Shown piece after piece: positions 1-7,401 of a DNA stretch of 13,352 nt; the first letter of the stretch is position 1; each line of letters begins with the position of its first letter. The notes below the pieces were generated by a model. The model was given only the letters and a program-made list of their open reading frames with translations, had not been told where the DNA came from and made no database searches. The position numbers and the translations under genes are program-made. The DNA comes from an uncultured Romboutsia sp. (GTDB taxonomy: Bacteria > Bacillota > Clostridia > Peptostreptococcales > Peptostreptococcaceae). Location of the stretch: contig CALESE010000179.1 of NCBI GenBank assembly GCA_937907205.1, forward strand, positions 1 through 13,352. The letters are read 5' to 3'.

Positions 1-134
1 TAACTTATTTAATAGTTTTTATACCTTTATTATTAAGTTCGTTTACTATATATAATAATTGTTGTAATGGTATTCCTGTACTTTTTTATTTTAATAATAG
101 TTGAGTTATACTAATTTATATACAGTATCTAGTA

Positions 135-190
135 TTATTAATATAACAAAAAGGAGTAACATTTGTTACTCCTTTTTGTTATATTAATAA
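135..190 (-). terminator. Intrinsic terminator of groES-groEL
   Basis: Arms 135-160 and 165-190 are perfectly complementary over 26 bp with a 4-nt loop (161-164). The stem begins one base past the groEL stop codon. Read on the minus strand, the GC-containing core (ggagtaac / gttactcc) is followed by TTTTTGTTAT, as expected for a factor-independent terminator. Because A-runs and T-runs flank both arms it could also stop transcription entering from the left on the plus strand. Confidence 0.9.
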
Positions 191-191
191 A

Positions 192-1814
192 TTACATCAT
201 TCCTGGCATACCACCAGCCATACCTGGCATTGGTTCATCACTTGGAATATCTGCAACAGCAGCTTCAGTAGTTAAGAATACCCCTGCTATAGATGCTGCA
301 TTTTGTAATGCAGTTCTAGTAACCTTAGTAGGGTCAACTATACCTGCTTCTATCATATTAACATATTTTTCATTTAACGCATCAAATCCTACTTCAGCAT
401 CTTCATTCATAACATTTTGAACTATAACAGCCCCTTCAAGCCCAGCATTTTTAGCTATTTGTCTTAATGGCTCTTCTAATGCTTTTCTTATTATAGTAGC
501 ACCTAGTTTGATTTCACCTTCTAAAGACTCTACTAGTTTATCTACTGCAGGTATAACACTTACTAATGCAGTACCACCACCAGCAACCATACCTTCTTCA
601 ACACCAGCTCTTGTAGCATTTAAAGCATCTTCTATTCTTAATTTCTTTTCTTTTAATTCAACTTCTGTAGCAGCTCCTACCTTTACAACTGCAACTCCAC
701 CAGATAATTTGGCTAACCTTTCCATTAACTTTTCTTTATCAAATTCTGAAGTTGTTTGTTCTATTTGACTCTTTATTTGGTTTACTCTACTTTCTATAGC
801 TGACTTATCTCCATGTCCATCAACTATTGTAGTAGATTCTTTTTCTACTTTTACAGAAGATGCTCTACCTAACATAGTTAAATCAGCTTCTTTTAACTCA
901 TACCCTAATTCCTGAGATATTACAGTACCACCTGTTAAAGTAGCTATGTCCTCAAGCATTGCTTTTCTTCTATCTCCAAATCCTGGAGCTTTAACAGCAA
1001 CAACTTCAAACGTTCCTCTTAGTTTATTAACTACTAGTGTTGATAATGCTTCTCCATCTACATCTTCAGCTATTATTAATAGCTTTCTACCTTGTTGAAC
1101 TATTTGTTCAAGTACTGGTAATATTTCTTGTATATTAGATATTTTCTTATCTGTTATTAATATGTATGGGTCATTTAAGATAGCTTCCATTTTATCTACA
1201 TCAGTTACCATATATGCAGATATAAACCCTCTATCAAATTGCATACCTTCTACTGTGTCTAATTCAGTATGCATAGTTTTAGATTCTTCCACTGTTATAA
1301 CTCCATCTCTACCTACAACTTCCATAGCTTCTGCTATTAGTAATCCTACTTCTTCGTCACCTGCAGATATAGAAGCTATTTGAGATATGGCCTCTTTAGT
1401 TTCTATTGTTCTTGATTGTGATTTTAATTCTTCAACAGCAACTTCAACAGCTTTTTGTATACCTTTTCTTATAAGTATAGGATTTGTTCCTGCTGTAACA
1501 TTTTTTAAACCTTCTCTTATTATAGCTTGAGCCAAAACTGTCGCAGTTGTTGTACCATCTCCTGCTACATCATTAGTTTTAGTTGCAACTTCCTTAACAA
1601 GTTGAGCTCCCATATTTTCAAATCTATCTTCTAATTCTATTTCTTTAGCTATTGTAACACCATCATTAGTTATTAGTGGTGCACCAAATTTTTTATCTAA
1701 TATTACATTTCTTCCTTTTGGTCCTAATGTAACCTTTACTGTATCAGCTAATTTATTTACTCCAGCTTCTAAAGCTTTTCTAGTCTCTTCAGCAAATTTA
1801 ATTTCTTTAGCCAT
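192..1814 (-). CDS. groEL: Chaperonin GroEL (Hsp60, Cpn60)
   Basis: GroEL is the large subunit of the cytoplasmic ATP-driven folding chamber that works with GroES. The 540 residues are full length for the family and collinear with the E. coli protein from memory. Visible landmarks are the ATP-binding GDGTTTAT at 85-92, the ATPase aspartate D396 within RIEDALNATRAG, the Cpn60 signature AGVEEGMVAGGG at 403-414, and a Met/Gly-rich tail ending GGMPGMM. The start is ATG with Shine-Dalgarno AGGAGGGG at 1820-1827. It lies 19 bp downstream of groES and shares its CIRCE-controlled promoter. A strong hairpin follows the stop codon. Nothing is truncated or unusual. Confidence 0.98.
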   Translation of the reverse strand: MAKEIKFAEETRKALEAGVNKLADTVKVTLGPKGRNVILDKKFGAPLITNDGVTIAKEIELEDRFENMGAQLVKEVATKTNDVAGDGTTTATVLAQAIIREGLKNVTAGTNPILIRKGIQKAVEVAVEELKSQSRTIETKEAISQIASISAGDEEVGLLIAEAMEVVGRDGVITVEESKTMHTELDTVEGMQFDRGFISAYMVTDVDKMEAILNDPYILITDKKISNIQEILPVLEQIVQQGRKLLIIAEDVDGEALSTLVVNKLRGTFEVVAVKAPGFGDRRKAMLEDIATLTGGTVISQELGYELKEADLTMLGRASSVKVEKESTTIVDGHGDKSAIESRVNQIKSQIEQTTSEFDKEKLMERLAKLSGGVAVVKVGAATEVELKEKKLRIEDALNATRAGVEEGMVAGGGTALVSVIPAVDKLVESLEGEIKLGATIIRKALEEPLRQIAKNAGLEGAVIVQNVMNEDAEVGFDALNEKYVNMIEAGIVDPTKVTRTALQNAASIAGVFLTTEAAVADIPSDEPMPGMAGGMPGMM

Positions 1815-1833
1815 TTTAACCCCTCCTAATAAA

Positions 1834-2118
1834 TTATTCTATTACAGCTAATATATCACTTTGTCTTAATATTGTATATTCTTGACCTTCTATTTTAACT
1901 TCTGTACCTGCATATTTCTGGAATATAACCTTGTCATTTACTCTTAATTCCATTACAACTTCTTTTCCATCAACTATTCCACCTGGTCCAACTTCTACAA
2001 CTTCTGCCATTTGAGGTTGTTCTTTAGCTGCCCCTGGTAAAACTATTCCACTTGCAGTTTTCTCTTCTGCTTCTATCTTTTTGATTACTACTCTATCAGC
2101 TAATGGTCTTATTTTCAT
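1834..2118 (-). CDS. groES: Co-chaperonin GroES (Hsp10, Cpn10)
   Basis: GroES is the heptameric lid that caps the GroEL cavity in the cytoplasm. The protein has 94 residues, the usual length, and opens with the typical MKIRPLADRVV. It carries the family hallmark ASGIVLPGAAKEQPQ at about 22-36, the mobile loop that contacts GroEL, and ends QSDILAVIE, as most GroES proteins do. The ATG is preceded by Shine-Dalgarno AGGAGGT (2126-2132) at 7-nt spacing. It is the first gene of the groES-groEL operon. The CIRCE element and promoter lie 83-150 bp upstream, so expression is probably repressed by HrcA and induced by heat or misfolded protein. Confidence 0.98.
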   Translation of the reverse strand: MKIRPLADRVVIKKIEAEEKTASGIVLPGAAKEQPQMAEVVEVGPGGIVDGKEVVMELRVNDKVIFQKYAGTEVKIEGQEYTILRQSDILAVIE

Positions 2119-2200
2119 AACACTTACCTCCTAATGAAATATTTTATCTAAATGGAATATAAATTCCATATTTGAGTAATTTAAAATATACTATAATTTT

Positions 2201-2227
2201 TTATCACTCTTCTTAAGAGAGTGCTAG
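2201..2227 (-). promoter_or_regulatory. CIRCE operator (HrcA-binding site)
   Basis: On the minus strand the site reads CTAGCACTC, 9 nt, GAGTGATAA, against the CIRCE consensus TTAGCACTC-N9-GAGTGCTAA. Each arm differs from consensus at one base. It starts 5 bp downstream of a TATAAT box, so HrcA bound here would cover the transcription start of groES-groEL. HrcA itself is not encoded in the window. Confidence 0.93.
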
Positions 2228-2232
2228 CAATT

Positions 2233-2264
2233 ATTATAGTATATTAATTGAATTTAATTTTCAA
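2233..2264 (-). promoter_or_regulatory. Promoter of groES-groEL
   Basis: A perfect -10 box, TATAAT, lies at 2233-2238 on the minus strand directly upstream of CIRCE. The best nearby -35 is TTGAAA (2259-2264), but that spacing is 20 bp, longer than ideal. An overlapping TATACT (2238-2243) would give 15 bp. The -10 assignment is firm from its position next to CIRCE; the -35 is uncertain. Confidence 0.7.
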
Positions 2265-2288
2265 TAGTTTTTATTATTTTTTTATAAT

Positions 2289-3779
2289 TTATAATATAGG
2301 AGAAAATAACCTTGAAAAAGACTCTTTTACTTTTTTTGTTATTTTCCTATTTTTAAATTCTTCATGACTTATTTCTTCACAATGACTTAGATCTTCAAAA
2401 AAGTCATTAGTCATAACTTTTATAACTTCTTCATCATATATAAATGCATTTATTTCAAAATTAAGCATAAAACTTCTAAGATCCATATTCGCAGATCCAG
2501 TTGAAGCAATCTTATCATCTATTATTACTATCTTAGAGTGTATAAATCCTTTATTATATAAATAAACTTTTCCTCCAGATTTTAATATATCTTCAAAATA
2601 CGAGTATGATGCATTATTAACCATTTTATGGTCTGCAATTTTTGGAAATATTATTCTAACATCTATCCCACTCAATGCAGCACTTTTTAATGCTCTTAAT
2701 ATACTTTCATCAGGAATAAAATATGGAGTTTCTATATATATACTTTTTTTAGCCTGGCATATAGCTGTAAAATACGCATAATGTATGGCTTCCCAATCAC
2801 TATCTGGCCCACTTGCTACTACTTGAACCATACTATCACCACAGTAATCCATCTTAGGGAAATAATTTTTCTTTAATATAACTTCTTTGGTCGTATAATA
2901 CCAATCTATTAAAAAAGTCATTTGAAGCATATAAACAGAAGAGCCTTGAACTCTAATATGAGTATCTCTCCAATATCCAAACTTTTTATTTTTGCCTATA
3001 TATTCATCTCCAATATTTATTCCTCCTGTATAGCCTATTACACCATCTATAACAACAATTTTTCTATGATTTCTATAATTTAACTTACTTCCTATTATAG
3101 GAAATTTAGCCGGTAAAAAAGGCATTATATCAATTCCATAGCTTTTCATTTCATTAAAAAATTTTCTATGGAACCAAAATCTCCAACATCCAACATCATC
3201 ATATAATATTCTTATCTTCACACCTTGTTTAGATTTCTCTATTAATAAATCTTTTATTTTTCTGCCTATTTCACTATCTTTTATTATGAAATATTCAAGA
3301 TGTATATGATGTTTAGCTGATTTTATATCTTTTATTAAGTTATCAAATTTTTGAATTCCATCTACATATACATCTATTTTATTATTGGTAGTAAATGGAA
3401 ACATACCCGTATTTAGTAATAGATTTATTACTCTTTTTTTAGGATAATCTTCTAAATCTTCACTTTCTATAGTTTTATTCTTTATTGAATCTTGTTCTAA
3501 CTTTACTAACTCTTGAATTTCTTCTAAATTTTCAAATATTTTTTCTTCCTTTATATCATTTGCTAATTTCTGAGTTTTAAATATTTTTATCTTTCTAATA
3601 TTTCTTCCAAATATAGCATAAATCAATAATCCTATACCTGGAAGAAGCAAAAATATCAATAACCATGTTACTGTTCTAGCAGGGTCTCTATTCTCAAGCA
3701 TTATAGTTATAACAATTACAGAACTGGCTAAATATGATATTATTAAATAGCTTAAAAATAAAATAGCTACAATATTCAT
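2289..3779 (-). CDS. cls: Cardiolipin synthase (phospholipase D superfamily)
   Basis: This membrane enzyme condenses two phosphatidylglycerol molecules into cardiolipin and glycerol. The 496-residue protein has the usual layout: two N-terminal hydrophobic segments (about 2-27 and 37-57) joined by a loop with DPARTVTWLL, a linker to about 130, then two phospholipase-D domains. Both catalytic HKD motifs are intact, H238-K240-D245 (HRKIVVID) and H414-K416-D421 (HSKIVIID), each followed by a glycine/asparagine stretch typical of the family. The start is ATG with AGAGGG at 3787-3792. It lies 22 bp after ogg, probably in one transcript. No clear terminator separates it from the groES promoter, so some read-through into groESL is possible. 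Family assignment is firm; substrate use is inferred from domain order. Confidence 0.95.
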   Translation of the reverse strand: MNIVAILFLSYLIISYLASSVIVITIMLENRDPARTVTWLLIFLLLPGIGLLIYAIFGRNIRKIKIFKTQKLANDIKEEKIFENLEEIQELVKLEQDSIKNKTIESEDLEDYPKKRVINLLLNTGMFPFTTNNKIDVYVDGIQKFDNLIKDIKSAKHHIHLEYFIIKDSEIGRKIKDLLIEKSKQGVKIRILYDDVGCWRFWFHRKFFNEMKSYGIDIMPFLPAKFPIIGSKLNYRNHRKIVVIDGVIGYTGGINIGDEYIGKNKKFGYWRDTHIRVQGSSVYMLQMTFLIDWYYTTKEVILKKNYFPKMDYCGDSMVQVVASGPDSDWEAIHYAYFTAICQAKKSIYIETPYFIPDESILRALKSAALSGIDVRIIFPKIADHKMVNNASYSYFEDILKSGGKVYLYNKGFIHSKIVIIDDKIASTGSANMDLRSFMLNFEINAFIYDEEVIKVMTNDFFEDLSHCEEISHEEFKNRKITKKVKESFSRLFSPIL

Positions 3780-3801
3780 TGATTATCCCTCTTTTTTTAT
3801 T

Positions 3802-4677
3802 TTATCTACCTATCCCTAATTCCCTTGCATAATAGAATAAATATTGTTGTGCAAATCCAGATAAATCCCCAAATTTATCTATTGCAAATTTTCTTATTTT
3901 AGGCAAGCTCATATCCTCTTCAACATAAAATTCTTGCATAACTCTTTTAACCCAAACATCAACAGGGAATGTATCATGTTTTTGCATTCCAAATAATGCT
4001 ATACAATCTCCAACTTTAGGTCCTACTCCATTAAATTTAAGTAATTCTTTTAGACATTCTTCTGTATCTAGATTTCTATAAGATAAAACATCTTCATTAT
4101 TATTAATTACATTTTCTGTAGTACTTTTTATATACTTATCTCTAAATCCAGTTTGACAAGCTCTTATTTCTTCTACTGTAGCCTTATTTAATTCTTGTGG
4201 AGTTGGAAAAGCATAATATTCTTTCCCTTCATATTCTCCTATGTATTTTCCAAAATTCTTTGATAAATTTTCTATAGCTCTTTGAATCATTGGTATTCTA
4301 TTATTTGATGATATTATAAAAGATATCAACATTTCCCATCCATCTTGTTGAAGTATTCTTATACCCCATCCAAAATCTGTTGCCTTATCTAAATATTTAT
4401 CCATATTTTTCAATGTATTCTTTATATCTGTATAATTTGTACCTAAATCAAAATAATCATACCAAATATTATTAAAATCTTCTAAGTTGGTATTTTTTAT
4501 GTATACAGTATTATCTTCTCTTGAAACATTTATAACTCTGCCTCTAGCTACTCCAGTGTAAGAACCATCTTCTTGTATATGCCATCTAAAGCACTGCCCA
4601 CATTCAAATATATGCTTAGGATCAAAATCTGATACCCCTTCTAAAACAACCATATTATTTTTCTCATAAATATTCAT
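3802..4677 (-). CDS. ogg: 8-oxoguanine DNA glycosylase / AP lyase (OGG1 type)
   Basis: This base-excision repair enzyme removes 8-oxoguanine paired with cytosine and nicks the strand by beta-elimination. The 291 residues show the OGG1 plan: an N-terminal domain with CGQCFRW at 26-32, then a helix-hairpin-helix glycosylase domain. The hairpin FNGVGPKVGDCIALFG (215-230) carries the Schiff-base lysine K221, and DTFPVDVWVKR (235-245) carries the catalytic aspartate D240, matching K249 and D268 of human OGG1. The start is ATG with AAGGAG at 4685-4690. It is first in a likely ogg-cls transcript, divergent from the deoxynucleoside kinases. AlkA-like glycosylases share the fold, but the N-terminal CGQCFRW motif favours OGG1. 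Confidence 0.93.
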   Translation of the reverse strand: MNIYEKNNMVVLEGVSDFDPKHIFECGQCFRWHIQEDGSYTGVARGRVINVSREDNTVYIKNTNLEDFNNIWYDYFDLGTNYTDIKNTLKNMDKYLDKATDFGWGIRILQQDGWEMLISFIISSNNRIPMIQRAIENLSKNFGKYIGEYEGKEYYAFPTPQELNKATVEEIRACQTGFRDKYIKSTTENVINNNEDVLSYRNLDTEECLKELLKFNGVGPKVGDCIALFGMQKHDTFPVDVWVKRVMQEFYVEEDMSLPKIRKFAIDKFGDLSGFAQQYLFYYARELGIGR

Positions 4678-4784
4678 TTTCTTTCTCCTTATATTAATGT
4701 TAACATTCTTAATTTACCCATTTTATAACTAAATTAAATAAACTATTTTTATCATATGCAAATTTAGTTTCAAATGTCTAGAGT

Positions 4785-4815
4785 AGTATTTTAATTTTTT
4801 TTTTGTTAAAATACT
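4785..4815 (+). repeat. Inverted repeat upstream of dgk
   Basis: Perfect 10-bp arms AGTATTTTAA (4785-4794) and TTAAAATACT (4806-4815) flank an 11-nt, almost all-T spacer. The repeat ends 29 bp before the dgk start, in the 167-bp gap between divergent ogg and dgk. It could be an operator or a weak leader hairpin. It matches no regulator site I know, and I could not assign a convincing -35/-10 pair for dgk around it. Confidence 0.5.
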
Positions 4816-4844
4816 TTAGATATTATTTTTAGAGGGTGATTTAA

Positions 4845-5501
4845 ATGAATAATAGAGGTATTTTTATTGCTATAGAAGGACCTATCGGTGTAGGTAAAAC
4901 TACCCTATCAGCTATACTTAATGAACATTTTGGGTATTCACCATTAAGAGAAATAGTTGAAGAAAATCCTTTTTTATCAAAATTCTATACAGATATTAAA
5001 GAATATGCTTTACAAACGGAAGCATTTTTTCTATTTAATAGATTAAAACAATTGGATGATATTGAAAAATACGAACTAAGTCAAGGAAAAGGAGTAGTAA
5101 GTGATTACCATATTATAAAAAATCTTATATTTGCCGGATTAACTTTAGATAAAATGCAATTCCATAAATATAAACAAATGTATAATATATTTGTTAATGA
5201 CTTACCCCAACCAGATATAATAGTATATTTAAATTCAAATACAGATACCTTAATGAAACGTATAACTATGAGGGATAGAAGTTTTGAAAGACAAATGTCA
5301 AGAGACTATATTGAAGGATTAAGATTAGAGTATAAATATTATTTTAATCCATTATCTATAAAACACAACTTTATGGGTAAAGAGCCAATTATAGTTGAAA
5401 TTGATAATTCAGAATTAGATTTTATAAATAATGATGATGATAGAAAATTTATAATAAATAAAATAGAAGAAGTAATAAAGACCTTAGGAGGACAAGCATA
5501 A
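4845..5501 (+). CDS. dgk: Deoxyguanosine kinase (dGK-type deoxynucleoside kinase)
   Basis: This salvage enzyme phosphorylates deoxyguanosine to dGMP with ATP in the cytoplasm. The 218 residues match the bacterial dNK family length. The P-loop GPIGVGKT is at 12-19, the substrate-contacting EIVEENPFL at 36-44, and the LID arginines lie in RITMRDRSFE (139-148). Where its partner has a DRS motif, this protein has DYHIIKNLIFA (87-97), the form I recall from Bacillus subtilis Dgk, which is why it is called dGK rather than dAK. The start is ATG with AGAGGGTG at 4831-4838. Its stop codon overlaps the next start by one base, so the two kinases are translationally coupled and may work as a pair, as in Lactobacillus, where dAK and dGK form heterodimers. 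Substrate choice here is inferred. Confidence 0.88.
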   Translation: MNNRGIFIAIEGPIGVGKTTLSAILNEHFGYSPLREIVEENPFLSKFYTDIKEYALQTEAFFLFNRLKQLDDIEKYELSQGKGVVSDYHIIKNLIFAGLTLDKMQFHKYKQMYNIFVNDLPQPDIIVYLNSNTDTLMKRITMRDRSFERQMSRDYIEGLRLEYKYYFNPLSIKHNFMGKEPIIVEIDNSELDFINNDDDRKFIINKIEEVIKTLGGQA

Positions 5502-6154
5502 TGTTTAAATTAGTAAATCAATGCAATAAGTCTTTAAATAGATACTTATTTATAACGGTAGCTGGAAATGTTGGAGCGGGAAAATCAACATTAACTAAGC
5601 TAGTAGGAGAAAGGTTAGGGTTTGAAACTCATTATGAAAAAGTTGATGGAAATCCATACTTAGAAGATTTTTATTTAAATCAAGAAAAATGGGGATTCCA
5701 CTTACAACTATACTTCCTAGCTCAAAGATTTAAACAACAAAAAGAAATAGATTTTAACGGATTAAACAATATTCAAGATAGAAGTATTTATGAAGATGTT
5801 GAGATATTTGCAAGAAATTTATTTGATAATAATTTAATGAGTAAAAGAGATTATATAACTTATAGAGATTTATTTAATGATATGGTTCCTCATTTAAGAA
5901 GACCAGATTTAATGATATACTTAGATGGTTCTATAGATACTATAACTAATAGAATAAGCCTTAGAGGTCGTGAAATGGAAAAAGCTGTTGATGTAGGATA
6001 CTGGCAAAACCTTCATAACAGATATGAAAAATGGATACGTGAATATGATCAATCACCAGTTTTATATGTAAATATAAATGAAGTTGATTTAATAAAAAAT
6101 CCAGAACATCTTGATATGTTATGTGATGAAATAAAAAAAGTACTAGGAATGTAA
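5501..6154 (+). CDS. dck: Deoxyadenosine/deoxycytidine kinase (dAK/dCK-type)
   Basis: This is a paralogue of the preceding kinase, phosphorylating deoxyadenosine and/or deoxycytidine for salvage. The 217 residues contain the P-loop GNVGAGKST at 22-30, EKVDGNPYLEDFY at 46-58, the classical DRSIYED motif at 93-99, and LID residues RGREME at 155-160, all closely resembling B. subtilis Dck as I remember it. The start ATG overlaps the dgk stop (TAATG), with Shine-Dalgarno AGGAGG at 5486-5491 inside dgk. The last six sense codons form the left arm of the terminator, so the C-terminal KKVLGM is partly fixed by RNA structure. Purine versus cytidine preference cannot be read from the sequence. Confidence 0.88.
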   Translation: MFKLVNQCNKSLNRYLFITVAGNVGAGKSTLTKLVGERLGFETHYEKVDGNPYLEDFYLNQEKWGFHLQLYFLAQRFKQQKEIDFNGLNNIQDRSIYEDVEIFARNLFDNNLMSKRDYITYRDLFNDMVPHLRRPDLMIYLDGSIDTITNRISLRGREMEKAVDVGYWQNLHNRYEKWIREYDQSPVLYVNINEVDLIKNPEHLDMLCDEIKKVLGM

Positions 6155-6179
6155 TTTAAAACATTCCTAGTACTTTTTT
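6134..6179. terminator. Bidirectional terminator between dck and yeiH
   Basis: A perfect 19-bp stem (6134-6152 with 6161-6179) has an 8-nt loop. The left arm is the end of the dck coding sequence, and the TAA stop begins on the last stem base. On the plus strand the stem ends in TTTTTT then G. On the minus strand it ends in a run of at least six T, 29 bp after the yeiH stop, so it can serve both convergent genes. Confidence 0.92.
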
Positions 6180-6207
6180 GTTTGTAATATAAATTTTTAG
6201 TTAGTCC

Positions 6208-7233
6208 TTATAAAAATATCTTTATTAGTATTATCGCAGATATTATCTGTAATATTCCTACAAACAGACCGTATAAAGATACAGCTTTTCCTTGTTTTAT
6301 TAAGTCTTTTATGTTAACTCTTAAACCTATCGCTGCTAATGCTATTATTTCAAAATTGTTACTTATATTTTTAAGTATTGAGGATATCTCTGGAGTTATT
6401 ATATTTAAAGAAAATAATGCACACATTATAAAAAATCCTATAACATACCATGGCACTTTTATTTTACCTTTTTTTGTATCTGATATTTCTTTATCAACTA
6501 TCTCAACATTTGTCTTGTGTTTTAAATGACCAAAAACAAATACTACTGCAACTAGCATTATAACCCTTACTATTTTAAATATAGTAGATAAGTCTTTTAC
6601 ACTCTCATTAACCATAGCTCCACTTGCTACTACTTGTCCTACTGATTGAAGTGTTCCTCCTATCATTGCAGAGGTCTGTGTTGTTTCATAATTATATAAA
6701 TATCCTGATATTAATGGAAGTAAAAACATTAAAAATATCCCAGTAACATTTACAACTGTTATGCTTATTCCCTTATCATTATCATCTGCATCTATTACTG
6801 GGGCAGTAGCTGCTATTGCAGAAGACCCACAGACTGCGTTTCCACTTGCCATTAACATCCTAAAATTTTGTCCAAATCCTAATTTTTTGCCTATATATAA
6901 TGTCCCCACTATAGTTATAACCATTTGTATAATAATAAACAATATTCCATTTAATCCAAGTTCCATTAGCTTTGATATGCTTAATGTACCTCCTAGTAAA
7001 ACTATTGAATATGATAACAAATTACTTTCAGAAAATTTGTATCCACTTTGGAATATCTCTTGTCCTAAAAATAAGTTTCCTACTATAATGCCTAAAAATA
7101 TAGATATAGTAGCTGCTCCTATATTAGGTACTATATTTGCAAGTCCTATACTAAATAAAGCTATAAATATAGATACTATAAATCCTGGTAATATGTCCTT
7201 GATATTATTTAATAATCGATTTTCTTTTTTCAT
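6208..7233 (-). CDS. yeiH: YeiH-family membrane protein (UPF0324 / COG2855), putative sulfur-anion exporter
   Basis: This 341-residue integral membrane protein of the UPF0324 family has about 9-10 hydrophobic segments. Family signatures are GNAVCGSSAIAATAPVI (131-147), GGTLQSVGQVVASG (192-205) and AAIGLRVNIKDLIKQG (300-315). E. coli YeiH has no settled function. Relatives TauZ/SuyZ have been proposed to export sulfate released during sulfonate breakdown, so the transport role is family knowledge and the substrate here is unknown. The start is ATG with AAGGAGG at 7244-7250. It has its own promoter, and the nhaC terminator separates it from nhaC. A LysR regulator resembling YeiE, which neighbours yeiH in E. 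coli, is encoded two genes away. The family call is confident; the function is not. Confidence 0.88.
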   Translation of the reverse strand: MKKENRLLNNIKDILPGFIVSIFIALFSIGLANIVPNIGAATISIFLGIIVGNLFLGQEIFQSGYKFSESNLLSYSIVLLGGTLSISKLMELGLNGILFIIIQMVITIVGTLYIGKKLGFGQNFRMLMASGNAVCGSSAIAATAPVIDADDNDKGISITVVNVTGIFLMFLLPLISGYLYNYETTQTSAMIGGTLQSVGQVVASGAMVNESVKDLSTIFKIVRVIMLVAVVFVFGHLKHKTNVEIVDKEISDTKKGKIKVPWYVIGFFIMCALFSLNIITPEISSILKNISNNFEIIALAAIGLRVNIKDLIKQGKAVSLYGLFVGILQIISAIILIKIFL

Positions 7234-7274
7234 AAAATATAATCCTCCTTATATAATCTATCATTTCCTTAACC

Positions 7275-7303
7275 AGTATATATTTATTTTATAAATAAGT
7301 AAA
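7275..7303 (-). promoter_or_regulatory. Candidate yeiH promoter
   Basis: On the minus strand TTTACT (7298-7303) and TATACT (7275-7280) are separated by 17 bp. They match the housekeeping consensus at 4/6 and 5/6 positions. A start near 7268 would give a leader of about 35 nt that includes the Shine-Dalgarno. A 9-bp tandem repeat of ATTATTATG lies just upstream at 7321-7338. Confidence 0.5.
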
Positions 7304-7355
7304 TTAAAAAATTATTTATAATTATTATGATTATTATGAAATTTTTTTATAATTA

Positions 7356-7401
7356 TAAATAACAAAAAGTGTAGAAAAATTCTACACTTTTTTGTTATTT
7401 A
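7356..7401 (-). terminator. Terminator of nhaC
   Basis: Arms 7356-7376 and 7380-7401 pair over 21 bp with a 3-nt loop and one bulged T. The GC core is gtgtagaa / ttctacac. The stem includes the nhaC stop codon and its last codons. On the minus strand the core is followed by TTTTTGTTATTT. It separates nhaC from yeiH, which then needs its own promoter. Confidence 0.88.

Noticed and set aside
163..1383. Open frames on the plus strand antisense to groEL
   Set aside because: They lie wholly inside a full-length conserved groEL, have no Shine-Dalgarno, and encode Ser/Thr-rich composition typical of reverse-strand reading.
2152..2169. ATGGAAT-ATAA-ATTCCAT in the groES leader
   Set aside because: A 7-bp stem with little GC and no T-run; it may fold weakly but nothing supports a regulatory role beyond CIRCE.
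4696..4707. Palindrome AATGTTAACATT upstream of ogg
   Set aside because: A 12-bp palindrome in AT-rich DNA near the Shine-Dalgarno, with no matching second site or known regulator; too weak to annotate.
6311..7294. Open frames on the plus strand opposite yeiH, the longest 177 codons
   Set aside because: They mirror the hydrophobic yeiH codons, show no domain and no ribosome-binding site, and yeiH itself carries clear family motifs.
7321..7338. ATTATTATG repeated twice, considered as a CRISPR-like or iteron repeat
   Set aside because: Only two 9-bp AT-rich copies without spacers; it is simple-sequence repetition.
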